From NCBI GenBank assembly GCA_029961685.1, contig JARWKL010000010.1:10747931-10811930 (forward strand): 64,000 nucleotides of DNA, written 5' to 3'. This stretch comes from Aristolochia californica. Its lineage: Eukaryota; Streptophyta; Magnoliopsida; Piperales; Aristolochiaceae. Shown piece by piece: positions 24,998 through 36,914 of the stretch. The notes beneath the pieces are model-generated. The model was not told the origin of the DNA and searched no databases. It was given only the letters and a program-made list of their open reading frames with translations. Numbering within the stretch: position 1 is the first letter of the stretch; the number at the start of each line of letters is the position of its first letter. A program made the position numbers and the translations under genes.

Positions 24998-25057
24998 GAA
25001 CATCCAAATTGGAAATGCACAAATGCTGAGAGAGATAGTTCCAAAAAGTATCTGTGA
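24998..25057. repeat. Most conserved ~60-bp block of the unit (exemplar)
   Basis: The stretch gaacatccaaaatggaaatg, cacaaatgctgagagagata, gttccaaaaagtatctgtga is nearly invariant from one end of the window to the other. The neighbouring T-tract and the agtgcNtgaaat position vary freely. This is an impression from reading; no per-site counts were made. Confidence 0.55.
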
Positions 25058-25170
25058 TTTTTAAGGATAGGCAAAAAGTGGGATGTTTGGCCCTGGTAAA
25101 TATCCAACCACTTGAGAATTTGATTTTTTCTACTCGAAATTTTTGGATCATTAGGTCCACTTGCATCCTC

Positions 25171-25213
25171 AACATGTTTCTGGCATGCATATCCAGCACA
25201 CTTAAAGCGTGTT
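25171..25213. repeat. CATG-palindrome segment of the unit (exemplar)
   Basis: Each unit contains the self-complementary AACATGTT, then GCATGC overlapping ATGCAT. About 18 bases further on comes gcatgtt, which can pair with either arm (here mutated to gcgtgtt). This segment lies about 80 to 40 bp before the next HindIII anchor. Several deletion and exchange junctions in the window fall inside it. Confidence 0.7.
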
Positions 25214-25237
25214 AGGATCAGTTACAAGTCCCTTTCC

Positions 25238-25245
25238 TATAAAAT
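25238..25245 (+). promoter_or_regulatory. TATA-box-like motif recurring in each unit (exemplar)
   Basis: Most units carry cctataaaattcc about 14 bp before the HindIII anchor, a canonical-looking TATAAAAT on the + strand. Occasional variants are tttaaaat, caataaaat and acaaaat. In sequence this AT-rich such a match may mean nothing, and no initiator or downstream gene supports a promoter. Confidence 0.2.
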
Positions 25246-26715
25246 TCCACCAAGCTTATTATTAGGGGCTGTACTAGTGGAATTTCCAGAACAAGGATAA
25301 CAAAACCATGGAGTTCATTTTTAGTGCCTGAAATAATTTTGAAATTTTTTTTTTTTTGCATCTATGAACTCTAAAATTTAAATTTTTTTATGTATTATAT
25401 CTATTTTGTTTACGAGAAAAATGGCAGAGTGAAAACTCAAGTTTGGATCTGAAAACAAATTTGAACATACAAAATGGAAAAGCACAAATGTTGAGAGAGA
25501 TAGTTCCAAAAAGTATTTGTGATTTTTAAGGATAGGCAAAAGGTGGGTTGTTTGGCCCTGGTAAATATCCAACCACTTGAGAATTTTATTTTTTCAACAC
25601 CGTCAAATTTTTGGATCATTAGGTCCACTAGCATCCTCAACATGTTTCTGGCATGCATATCCACCACACTTAAAGCATGTTAGGATCAGTTACAAGTCCC
25701 TTTCCTATAACATTCCACCAAGCTTATTATTAGGGGTTGCACTAGTGGAATTTCCAGGACATGGATAAAAAAACCTTGGTGTTCATTTTTAGTGCCTGAA
25801 ATAATCATGAAATTTTTATTTGCATACATGAACTCTAAAATTTTCATTTTGTTATGCCTTTTATCTCTTTTGTTTACGAGAAAAATGGGAGAGTGAAAAC
25901 TCAAGTTTGGATTTGAAAACAAATTTGAACATCCAAAATGGAAATGCAAAAATGCTGAGAGAGATAGTTCCAAAAAGTAACTTTGATTTTTTAAGGATAG
26001 GCAAAAAGTGGGTTGTTTGGCCCTGGTAAATATCCAACCACTTGAGAATTTGATTTTTTCTACGCCTTGAATTTTTGGATCATTAGGTCCACTTGCATCC
26101 TCAACATGTTTTTGGCATGCATATCCACCACACTTAAAGCATGTTAGAATCAGTTACAAGTCCCTTCCCTATAAAATTCTACCAAGCTTATTATTAGGGG
26201 CTGTACTAGTGGAATTTCTAGAACATCGATAACAAAACCTTGGAGTTCATTTTTAGAGCCTGAAATAATTTTGAATTTTTTTTTTGCATACAATAACTCG
26301 AAAATTTTCATTTTGTTATGCCTTATATCTTTTTTGTTTATGAGAAAAAATGGGAGAGTGAAAACTCAAGTTTGGATCTGAAAACAAATTTGAACATCCA
26401 AAATGGAAATGCACAAAAGCTGAGAGAGATAGTTTCAAAAAGTATCTGTGATTTTTTAAGGACAGGCAAAAAGTGGGTTGTTTGGCCCTTGTAAATATCC
26501 AACTACTTGAGAATTTGATTTTTTCTACTGCTTGAAATTTTTGGATCATTAGGTCCACTTGCATCCTCAACATGTTTCTGGCATGCATATCCACCACACT
26601 TAACGCATGTTAGGATTAGCTACAAGTCCCTGTCCTATAAAATTCGACTAAGCTTATTATTAGGGGCTGTACTAGTGGAATTTTGAGAAAATGGATAAGA
26701 AAACCTTGGAGTTCA

Positions 26716-26734
26716 TTTTTCAAATTTTTGTTAG
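26716..26734. other. Small insertion in monomer
   Basis: Between ggagttcattttt and agtggctgaaat there are about 11 extra bases (caaatttttgtt-like), giving a 476-bp unit. The source looks like a local copy of T-rich monomer sequence and not foreign DNA. Confidence 0.7.
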
Positions 26735-29700
26735 TGGCTGAAATAATTTTTAAATTTTTTTTTGCTTAAATGAACTCTAAAATTTTCATTTTGTTATGCT
26801 TGATATCTTTTTTGTTTACGAGGAAAATGGGAGAGTGAAAACTCAAGTTTGGATCCGAAAACAAATTTGAACATAACAAATGGAAATGCACAATTGCTGA
26901 GAGAGATAGTTCCAAAAAGTATCTGTGATTTTTAAGGTTAGGCAAAAAGTGGGTTGTTTGGTCCTGTTAAATATCCAACCACTTGAGAATTTGATTTTTT
27001 CGACGCCTTGAAATATTTGGATCAATAGGTCCACTTGCATCGTCAACATGTTTCTGGCATGCATATCCACCACACTTAAAGCATGTTAGGATCAGCTACA
27101 AGTCCCTTTCCTATAAAATTCCACCAAGCTTATTATTAGGGGCTGTACTAGTGGAATTTCCAGAACAAGGATAACAAAACCTTGGAGTCCATTTTTAGTG
27201 CCTGAAATAATTTTGAAATATTATTTTTGCATACATGTACTCTTAAATTTACATTTTGTTATGCTTTATATCCTTTTTGTTTGCGAGAAAAATGGGTGAG
27301 TGAAAACTCAAGTTTGAATCGGAAAACAAATTTGAACATCCAAAATGGAAATGCACAAATGCTGAGAGAGATAGTTCCAAAAAGTAACTGTGATCTTTTA
27401 AGGATAGGCAAAAAGTGGGTTGTTTTGCCCTGGTAAATATCCAACCACTTGAGAATTTCATTGTTTCTACTCCTTGAAATTTTTGGATCATTAGGTCCAC
27501 TTGCATCCTCAACATGTTTCTGGCATGCATATCCATCTCACTTAAATCATTTAGGATCAGTTATAAGTCCCTTTGCTATGAAATTCTACCAAACTTATTA
27601 TTAGGGGCTGTACTAGTGGAATTTCTTGAACATGCATAACAAAACCTTGGAGTTCATTTTTAGTGCCTGAAATAATTTCGAAATTTTTTTTTTTGCATAC
27701 ATGAACTCTAAAATTTTCATTTTGTTATGCCTTATATCTTTTTTGTTTACGAGAAAAATGGGAGAGTGAAAACTCAAGTTTGGATTTGAAAACAAATTTG
27801 AACATCCAAAATGGAAATGCACAAATGCTGAGAGAGATAGTTCCAAAAAGTATCGTTGATTTTTGAGGATAGGCAAAGAATGGGTTGTTTAGCCCTGGTA
27901 AATATCCAACCACTTGACAATTTGATTTGTTCTACTCCTTGAAATTTTTGGATCATTAGGTCCACTCTCATCCTCCACATGTTTCTGGCATGCATATCCA
28001 CCTCACTTAAAGCATGTTAGGATCAGTTACAAGTCCCTTTCCTATAAAATTCCACCAAACTTATTATTAGGGGCTGTACTAGTGGAATTTCTTGAACATG
28101 CATAACAAAATTTTGGAGTTCATTTTTAGTGCCTGAAATAATTTCGAATTTTTTTTTTTTTTCATATATGAAGTCTAAAATTTTCATTTTGTTATGCCTT
28201 TTATCTTTTTTTACGAGAAAAATGGGAGAGTGAAAACTCAAGTTTGGATCTGAAAACAAATTGGAACATCCAAAATAGAAATGCACAAATGCTGAGAGAG
28301 ATAGTTCCAAAAAGTATCTATGATTTTTTAAGGATTGGCGAAAAGTGGGTTGTTTGGCCCGAGTAAATATCCAACAACTTGAGAATTTGATTTTTTCTAC
28401 TTCTTGAAATTTTTGGATCATTAGGTCCACTTGCATCCTCAACATGTTTTTGGCATGCAAATCCACCACACTTAAAGCATGTTAGGATCAGTTACAAGTC
28501 CCTTTCCTATAAAATTCCACCTGGCTTATTATTAGGGGTTGTACTAGTGGAATTTCAAGAACATGGATAACAAAACCTTGGAGTTCATTTTTAGTGCCAG
28601 AAATAATTTTGAAATTTTTTTTTTGCATTCATCAACTCTAAAATTTTCATTTAGTTATGACTTATATCTTTTTTGTTTACGAGAAAAATGGGAGAGTGAA
28701 AACTCAAGTTTTGATCTGAAAAAAAAATTGAACATCCAAATTAGAAATATACAAATCCTGAGTGAGATAGTTCATAAAAGTATCTATGATTTTTTAAGGA
28801 TAGGCAAAAAGTGGGTTGTATGGCCCTTGTAAATATCCAACCTCTTGAGAATTTTATTTTTTCTATTGCTTGAAATTTTTGGATCATTTGGTCCACTTGC
28901 ATCCTCAAAATGTTTCTGGTATGCATATCCACCACACTTAAAGCATGTTTGGATCAGTTAGAAGTCCCTTTCCTTTAAAATTCCACCAATCTTATTATTA
29001 GGGGCTGTACTAGTGGAATTTCCAGAACATGGATAGCAAAACCTTGGAGTTCATTTTTAGTGCCTGAAATAGTTTTGAAATTTTTTTTTTGCATACATGA
29101 ACTCTAAAATTTACATTTTGTTATTCCTTATATGTTTTTTTTTTACGAGAAAAAAGGCAGATTGAAAACTCAAGTTTGGATCTGAAAACAAATTTGAACG
29201 TCCAAAATAGAAATTCACAAATGCTGAGAGAGATATTTCCAAAAAGTATCTGTGATTTTTTAAGGATAGGCAAAAAGTGGGTGGTTTGGCCCTGGTAAAT
29301 ATCCAACCACTTGAGAATTTAATTTTTTCTACTCCTTGGAATTTTTGGATCATTAGGTCCACTTGCATTCTTAACATGTTTCTGGCACTCATATCCACCA
29401 CACTTAAAGCATGTTAGGATCAGTTACAAGTCCCTTTCCTATAAAATTCCACCAAGCTTATTAGTAGCGGTTGTACTAGTGGAATTTCCAAAACATGGAT
29501 AATAAAACCTTGGAGTTCATATTTAGTGCCTGAAATAATTTTAAAATTTTTTTTTTGTATACATGAACTCTAAAATTTTCATTTTGATATGCCTTATATC
29601 TTTTTGTTTACGAGAAAAATGGGAGAGTGAAAATTCATGTTTGGATTTGAAAACAAATTTGAACATCCCAAATGAAAGTGCACAAATGCTGAGAGAGATA

Positions 29701-32700
29701 GTTCCAAAAAGTATCTGTGATTTTTTAAGGATAGGCAAAAAGTGGGTTGTTCGGCCCTGGTAAATATCCGACCACTTGAGAATTTGATTTTTTCTACTCC
29801 GTGAAAATTTTGGATCATTAGGTCCACTTGCATCCTCAACATGTTTCTGGCATGCATATCCACCACACTTAAAGCATGTGAGGATCAGTTACAAGTCCTT
29901 TTCCTATAAAATTCCACCAAGCTTATTACTAGGGGCTGTACTAGTGGAATTTCTAGAACAGGGATAACAAAAACTTAGAGTTCATTTTTAGTGCCTGAAA
30001 TAATTTTGAAATTTTTTTTTTTGTAAACTTGAACTCTAAAATTTTCATTTTGTTATGCCTTATATCTATTTTGTTTACGGGAAAAATGGGAGAGTGAAAA
30101 CTCAAGTTTGGATCTGAAAAAAAATTTGAACATCCAAAAAGGAAATGCACACATGCTGAGAGAGATAGTTCCAAAAAGTATCCGTGATTTTTTAAGGATA
30201 AGTAAAAAGTGGGTTGTTTGGCCCTTGTAAATATCCAACCACTTGCGAATTTTATTTTTTCTACTCCTTGAAATTTTTGGATCATTAGGTCCACTTTCAT
30301 CCAACACATGTTTCTGGCATGCATATCCACCACATTTAAAGCATGTTAGGATCAGTTACAAGTTCCTTTCCTATAAAATTCCACCAAGCTTATTACTAAG
30401 GGCTGTACTAGTGGAATTTCAAGAACATGGATAACAAAACTTTCGAGTTCATTTTTAGTGCCTGAAATAATTTTGAAATCTTTTTTTTGCATACAAGAAC
30501 TCTAAAATTTTCATTTTGTTATGCCTTATATCTTTTCTCTTTACAAGAAAAATGGGAGAGTGAAAACTCAAGTTTCGATCTGAAAAAAAATTTGAACATC
30601 CAAAACGCAAATGCACAAATGCTGAGAGAGATAGTTCCAAAAAGTATCTGTGATTTTTTAAGGATAGGCAAATAGTGGGTTGTTTGGCCTTGCTAAATAT
30701 CCAACCAGTTGAGAATTTTATTTTTTCTACTCCTTGAAATTTTTGGATCATTAGGTCCACTTGCATCCTCAACATGTTTCTGGCATGCAAATCCACCACA
30801 CTTAAAGCATGTTAGGATCAGTTACAAGTCCGTTTCCTATAAAATTCCACCAAGCTTTTTATTAGGGGTTGTAGTAGTGAAATTTCTAGAACATGGATCA
30901 CAAAACCTTGGAGTTCATTTTTAGTGGCTGAAATAATTTTGAAATTATTTTTTTGCATACGTGAACTCTAAAATTTTCATTTTGTTATGCCTGATATCTT
31001 TTTTTTTACGAGAAAAATGGGAGAGTGAAAAATCAAGTTTGGATCTGAAAACAAATTTGAACATCCAAAATGGCAATGCACAAATGCTGAGAGAGATAAT
31101 CCCAAAAAGTATTTGTGATTTTTTGATGATTGGCAAAAGTGGGTTGTTTGGCCCTGGTAAATCTCCAACCACTTGAGAATTTGATTTTTTCTACTCCTTG
31201 AAATTTTTTGATCATTAGGTCCACTTGCATCCTCAACATGTTTCTGGCATGCATTTCCACCACACATAAAGCATGTGAGGATCAGTTAAAAGTCCTTTTC
31301 CTACAAAATTCCACCAAGCTTATTAATAAGGGTTGTGCTAGTGGAATTTCCAGAACATGGATAACAAAACCTTGGAGTTCAATTTTAGTGCCTGAAATAA
31401 TTTTGAAATTTTATTTTTGTAAACTTGAACTCTAAAATTTTCATTTTGTTATGCCTTATATCTTTTTTCTTTACGAGAAAAATGGGAGAGTGAAAACTCA
31501 AGTTTGGATCTAAAAACAAATTTGAACTGCCAAAATGGAAATGCACACAAGCTGAGAGAGATAGTTCCAAAAATTATCTGTGATTTTTTAAGGATAGGCA
31601 AAAAGTGGGTTGTTTGGCCCTCGTAAATATCCAACCAATTGAGAATTTTATTTTTTCTACACCTTGAAATTTTTGGCTCATTAGGTCGACTTGCATCCTA
31701 AAAATGTTTCCGGCATGAATATCTACCACACTTAAAGCATGTTAGGATCAGTTAGAATTCCGTTTCCTATAAAATTCCACCAAGCTTTAATATCAGGGGT
31801 TATACTAGTCGAATTTCTAGAACGTGGATAACAAAACATTGGAGTTCATTTTTCGTGCCTGAAATAATTTTGAAATTTTTTTTTTGCATACATGAACTCT
31901 AAAATTTTCATTTTGTTATGCCTTATATCTTTTTTGTTTACGAGAAAATTGGGAGAGTGAAAAATCAAGTTTGCATTTGAAAAAAAATTTGAACATCCAA
32001 AATGAAAATGCACAAATGCTGAGAGAGATAGTTCCAAAAAGTTTCTGTGACTTTTTGAGGATAGGCAAAAAGTGGGTTGTTTGGCCATGGTAATTATCCA
32101 ACCACTTGAGAATTTTATTTTTTCTACTCCTTAGAATTTTTGGATCAATAGGTCCACTTGCATCCTCGACATGTTTATGGCATGCATATCCGCCACACTT
32201 AAAGCATGTTAGGATCAGTTACTAGTCCCTTTCCTATAAAATTCAGCCAAGCTTATTACTAGGGGTTGTACAAGTGGAATTTCCAGAACATGGATTACAA
32301 AACTTTGGAGTTCATTTTTTGTGCCAGAAATAATTTTGAAATTTGTTTTTGTATACATGAACTCTAAAATTTTCATTTTCTTATGCGTTATATCTTTTTG
32401 GTTTACGAGAAAAATGGGAGGGTGAAAACTCAAGTTTGGATCTGAAAAAAATTTGAACATCCAAAATGTAAATGCACAAATGCTGAGAGAGATAGTTCCA
32501 AAAAGTATATGTGATTTTTTTAGGATTGGCGAAAAGTGGGTTGTTTGGCCCGAGTAAATATCCAACAACTTGAGAATTTGTTTTTTTCTACTTCTTGAAA
32601 TTTTTGGGTCATTAGGTCCACTTGCATCCTCAACATGTTTCTGGCATGCAAATCCACCACACTTAAAGCATGTTAGGATCAGTTACAAGTCCCTTTCCTA

Positions 32701-35700
32701 TAAAATTCCACCTGGCTTATTATTAGGGGTTGTACTAGTGGAATTTCTAGAACATGGATAACAAAACCTTGGACTTCATTTTTAGTGCATGAAATAATTT
32801 TGAAAATTTTTTTTTGCATACATGAACTCTAAAATTTACATTTTGTTATGCCTTATATCTTTTTTTTATTAGAAAAATGGGAGATTGAAAACTCACGTTT
32901 GGATTTGAAAACAAATTTGAACATCCAAAATAGAAATGCACAAATGCTGAGAGAGATAGTTCCGAAAAGTATCTGTGATTTTTAAGGATTAGCAAAAAGT
33001 GGGTTGTTAGGCCCTGGTAAATATCCAACCACTTGAGAATTTGATTTTTTCTACTCCTTGAAATTTTTGGATCATTAGGTCCACTTGCATCTTCAACATG
33101 TTTCTGGCATGCAAATCCACCACACTTAAAGAATGTTAGGATCAGTTCCAAGTCCCTTTCCTATAAAATTCCATGTAGCTTTATTATTAGTGGCTATACT
33201 AGTAGAATTTCAAGAACATGGATAACAAAACCTTGGAGTTCATTTTTAGTTCCTGAAATAATTTTGAAATTTTTTTTTTGCATACATGAACTCTAAAATT
33301 TTCATTTTCTAATGCCTTATATCTTTTTGTTTACGAGAAATTTGGGAGAGTGAAAATTCAAGTTTGGATCTGAAAACAAATTTGAACATCCAAAATGGAA
33401 ATGCAAAACTGCTAAGAGAGATAGTTCCAAAAAGTATCTGTGATTTTTAAGGATAGGCAAAAAGTGGGTTGTTTGGCCCTGGTAAATATCCAACAACTTG
33501 AGAATTTGATTTTTTCTACTTCCTTGAAATTTTTGGATCATTAGGTCCAATTGCGTCCTGAACATGTTTCTAGCATACATATCCACCACACTTAAAGCAT
33601 GTGAGGATCAGTTACAAGTCCCTTTCCTATAAAATTCCACCAAGCTTATTGTTAGGGGCTGTACTAGTGGAATTTCTAGAACATGGATAACAAAACCTTG
33701 GGTTTCATTTTTAGTGCCTGAAATAATTTTGAATTTTTTTTTTTGCATACATGAACTCTAAAATTTTCATTTTGTTATGCCTTATATCTTTTTTTTTACG
33801 AGAAAAATGGGAGAGTGAAAACTCAAGTTTGGATCTGAAAAAAAATTTGAACATCCAAAATGGAAATGCACAAATGTAGAGAGAGATAGTTCCAAAAAGT
33901 ATTAGTAATTTTTTATGGATTGGCAAAAAGTGGGTTGTTTGGCCCGGGTAAATATCCAACAACTTGACAATTTGATTTTTTCAACTTCTTGAAATTTTTG
34001 GATCATTAGGTCCACTTGCATCCTCAAAATGTTTCCGGCATGCAAATCCACCACAATTAAAGTATGTTAGGATCAGTTACAAGTCCCTTTCCAATAAAAT
34101 TAAACCAAGCCTTATTATTAGGTGCTGTACTAGTGGAATTTCAAGAACAAGGATAACAAAACCTTGGAGTTCATTTTTGTACCAGAAATAATTTTAAACT
34201 TTCTTTTTTTGCATACATGAACTCTAGAATTTTCATTTGTTTATGCCTTATATCTTTTTTGGTTACGAGAAAATTGGGAGAGTGAAAACTCAAGTTTGGA
34301 TCTGAAAACAAATTTGAACATCCAAAATGGAAATGCACAAATGCTGAGAGAGATAGTTCCAAAATGTATCTGTGATTTTTAAGGATAGGCAAAAAGTGGT
34401 TGTTTGGCCCATGTAAATATCCAACAACTTGACAATTTGATTTTTTCTACTCCTTGAAATTTTTGGATCATTAGGTCCAATTGCGTCCTCAACATATTTC
34501 TGGCATGCATGTCCACCACACTTCAAGCAAGTGAGGATCAGTTACAAGTCCCTTTCCTATAAAATTCCACCAAGCTTATTATTAGGGCTGTACTAGTGGA
34601 ATTTCCAAAACTTGGATAACAAAACCTTGGAGTTCATTATTAGTGCCGGAAATAATTTTGAATTTTTTTTTTTGCATAAATGAACTGTAAAATTTAATTT
34701 TGTTATGCCTTATATATTTTTTGTTTACGAGAAAACTGGGAGAGTGAAAACTCAAGTTTGGATTTGAAAACAAATTTGAACATCCAAAATGGAAATGCAC
34801 AAACGTTGAGAGAGATAATCCCAAAAAGTATCTGTGATTTTTTAAGGATAGGCAAAAAGTGGGTTGTTTGGCCCTGGTAAATATCCAACAACTTGAGAAT
34901 TTGATCTTTTCAACTTCTTGAAATTTTTGGATCATTAGGTCCACTTGCATCCTCAACATGTTTCTGGCATGCAAATCGACCACACTTAAAGCATGTTTGG
35001 ATCAGTTACAAGTCCCTTTCCTATAAAATTTCACCTCGCTTATTATTAGGGGTTGTACTAGTGGAATTTCCAGAACTTGGATAACAAAACCTTGGAGTTC
35101 ATTTTTAGTGCCTGAAATAATTTTGAAATTTTTTTTTGCATACATGAACTCTAAAATTTTCATTTTGTTATGCCTTATATCTTTTTTGTTTACGAGAAAA
35201 ATGGGAGAGTGAAAACTCAAGTTTGCATCTGAAAACCAATTTGAACATCCAAAATGGAAATGCACAAATGCTGAGAGAGATAGTTCCAAAAAGTATCCGT
35301 GATTTTTTCTAGATAGGCAAAAAGTGGGTTGTTTGGCCCTCATAAATATCCAACCACTTGAGAATTTTATTTTTTCTTCTCCTTGAAATTTTTGGATCAT
35401 TAGGTCCACTTGCATCCTGAAAATGTTTCTGGCATGCATATCCACCACACTCAAAGCATGTTAGGATCAGTTAGAAGTCCCTTTCCTATAAAATTTCACA
35501 CAAGTGATTATTAGGGGCTGTACTAGTGGAATTTCCTGAACATCGATAACAAAACCTTGGAGTTCATTTTCAGTGCCTCAAATAATTTTGAAATTTTGTT
35601 TTTGCATACATGAGTTCTAAAATTTTCATTTTGTTATTCCTTATATCGTTTTTGTTTACGAGAAAAATGGGTGTGTGAAAACTCACGTTTGGATCTGAAA

Positions 35701-36914
35701 ACAAATTTGAACATCCGAAATGGAAATGCACAAATGCTAAGAGAGATAGTCCCAAAAAGTATCAGTGATTTTTTTAGGAAAGGAAAAAAGTGGGTTTTTT
35801 GGCCCTGGTAAATATCCAACCACTTGAGAATTTGATTTTTTCTACTCATTGAAATTTTTGGATCATTAGGTCCACTTGTATCCTCAACTTGTTTCTGGTA
35901 TGCATATCCACCGCGTGTAAAGCATGTCAGGATCAGTTACATGTCCCTTTACTATAAAATTCCACCAAGCTTTATTATTAGGGGTTGTACTAGTGGAATT
36001 TCAAGAACATGGATAACAAAACCATGGAGTTCATTTTTAGTGCCTGAAATAATTTTGAAATTTTTTTTTGGCAAAAATGAACTCTAAAATTTTCATTTTG
36101 TTATGCCATATATATTTTTTGTTTACGAGAAAAAAGGGAGAGTGAAAACTCAAGTTTGGATCTGAAAAAAAATTTGAACATCCAAATTGGAAATGCACAA
36201 ATGCTGAGAGAGATAGTTCCAAAAAGTATTTGTGATTTTTTAAGGATAGGCAAAAAGTGGGTGGTTTTGCCCTGGTAAATAACCAACCACTTGAGAATTT
36301 GATTTTTTCTACTCCTTGTAATTTTTGGATCATTAGGTCCACTTGCATCCTCAACTTGTTTCTGGCATGCATATCCACCACACTTAAAGCATGTTAGGAT
36401 CATTTACAAGTCCCTTTTCCTATAAAATTCCACCAAGCTTATTATTAGGGGCTGTACTAGTGGAATTTCCAGAACATGGATAACAAAACCTTGGGGTTCA
36501 TTTTTAGTGCCTGAAATAATTTTGAAATTTTGTTTTTGTTTACATGAACTCTAAAACTTTCTATTTGTTATGCCTTATATCTTTATTGTTTACGAGAAAA
36601 ATGGGAGAGTGAAAACTCAAGTTTGGATCTGAAAACAATTTTGAACATCCAAAATGGAAATGCACAATTGCTGAGAGAGATAGTTCCAAAAAGTATCTGT
36701 GACTTTTTAAGGATAGGAAAAAATTAGGTTGTTTGGCCCTGGTAAATATCCATCCACTTGAGAATTTCAATTTTTCTACTACTTGAAATTTTTGGATCAT
36801 TAGGTCCACTTGTATCCAAAACATATTTCTGGCATGCATATTCACCACACTTAAAGCATGTTAGGATCAGTTACAAGTCCCTTTCCTATAAAATTCCACC
36901 AAGCTTATTATTAG

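Larger units (their letters stand above)
24790..25251. repeat. Exemplar monomer with internal landmarks
   Basis: This 462-bp unit is close to the array consensus and is used here to fix the internal map. The HindIII site is at 24790, ACTAGT (SpeI) at 24811-24816, ggaatttcc at 24817-24825 and the T-tract at about 24883-24892. The only CpG that is standard in the consensus lies in tttacgag at 24948-24949. The most conserved block runs 24998-25057. AACATGTT is at 25171-25178, GCATGC at 25183-25188, and the TATAAAAT motif at 25238-25245. The next unit starts at 25252. By eye the unit is about two-thirds A+T. I see no internal subrepeat that would make it a multimer of a shorter ancestor. Confidence 0.85.
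23431..36914. repeat. Mostly monomeric satellite, middle part
   Basis: Anchors are 23858, 24327, 24790, 25252, 25720, 26184, 26650, 27126, 27591, 28057, 28522, 28988, 29454, 29919, 30386, 30852, 31316, 31782, 32249, 32713, 33176, 33642, 34107, 34572, 35036, 35502, 35967, 36435 and 36901. Spacing is mostly 462-468 bp. The longer form gattttttaagg (one extra T) first appears near 23.69 kb and becomes the majority from about 28.3 kb. No short-range higher-order period is evident. One distant pair, about 28.32-28.56 kb and 32.51-32.75 kb, shares private variants 4,191 bp apart. Confidence 0.88.

Noticed and set aside
25072..25100. RNA polymerase III A/B box, from ggataggcaaaaagtggg and ggttgtttggcc
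   Set aside because: Neither fits the A-box (TRGYNNANNNGG) or B-box (GGTTCGANNCC) consensus at key positions, so a tRNA- or SINE-derived unit is not supported.
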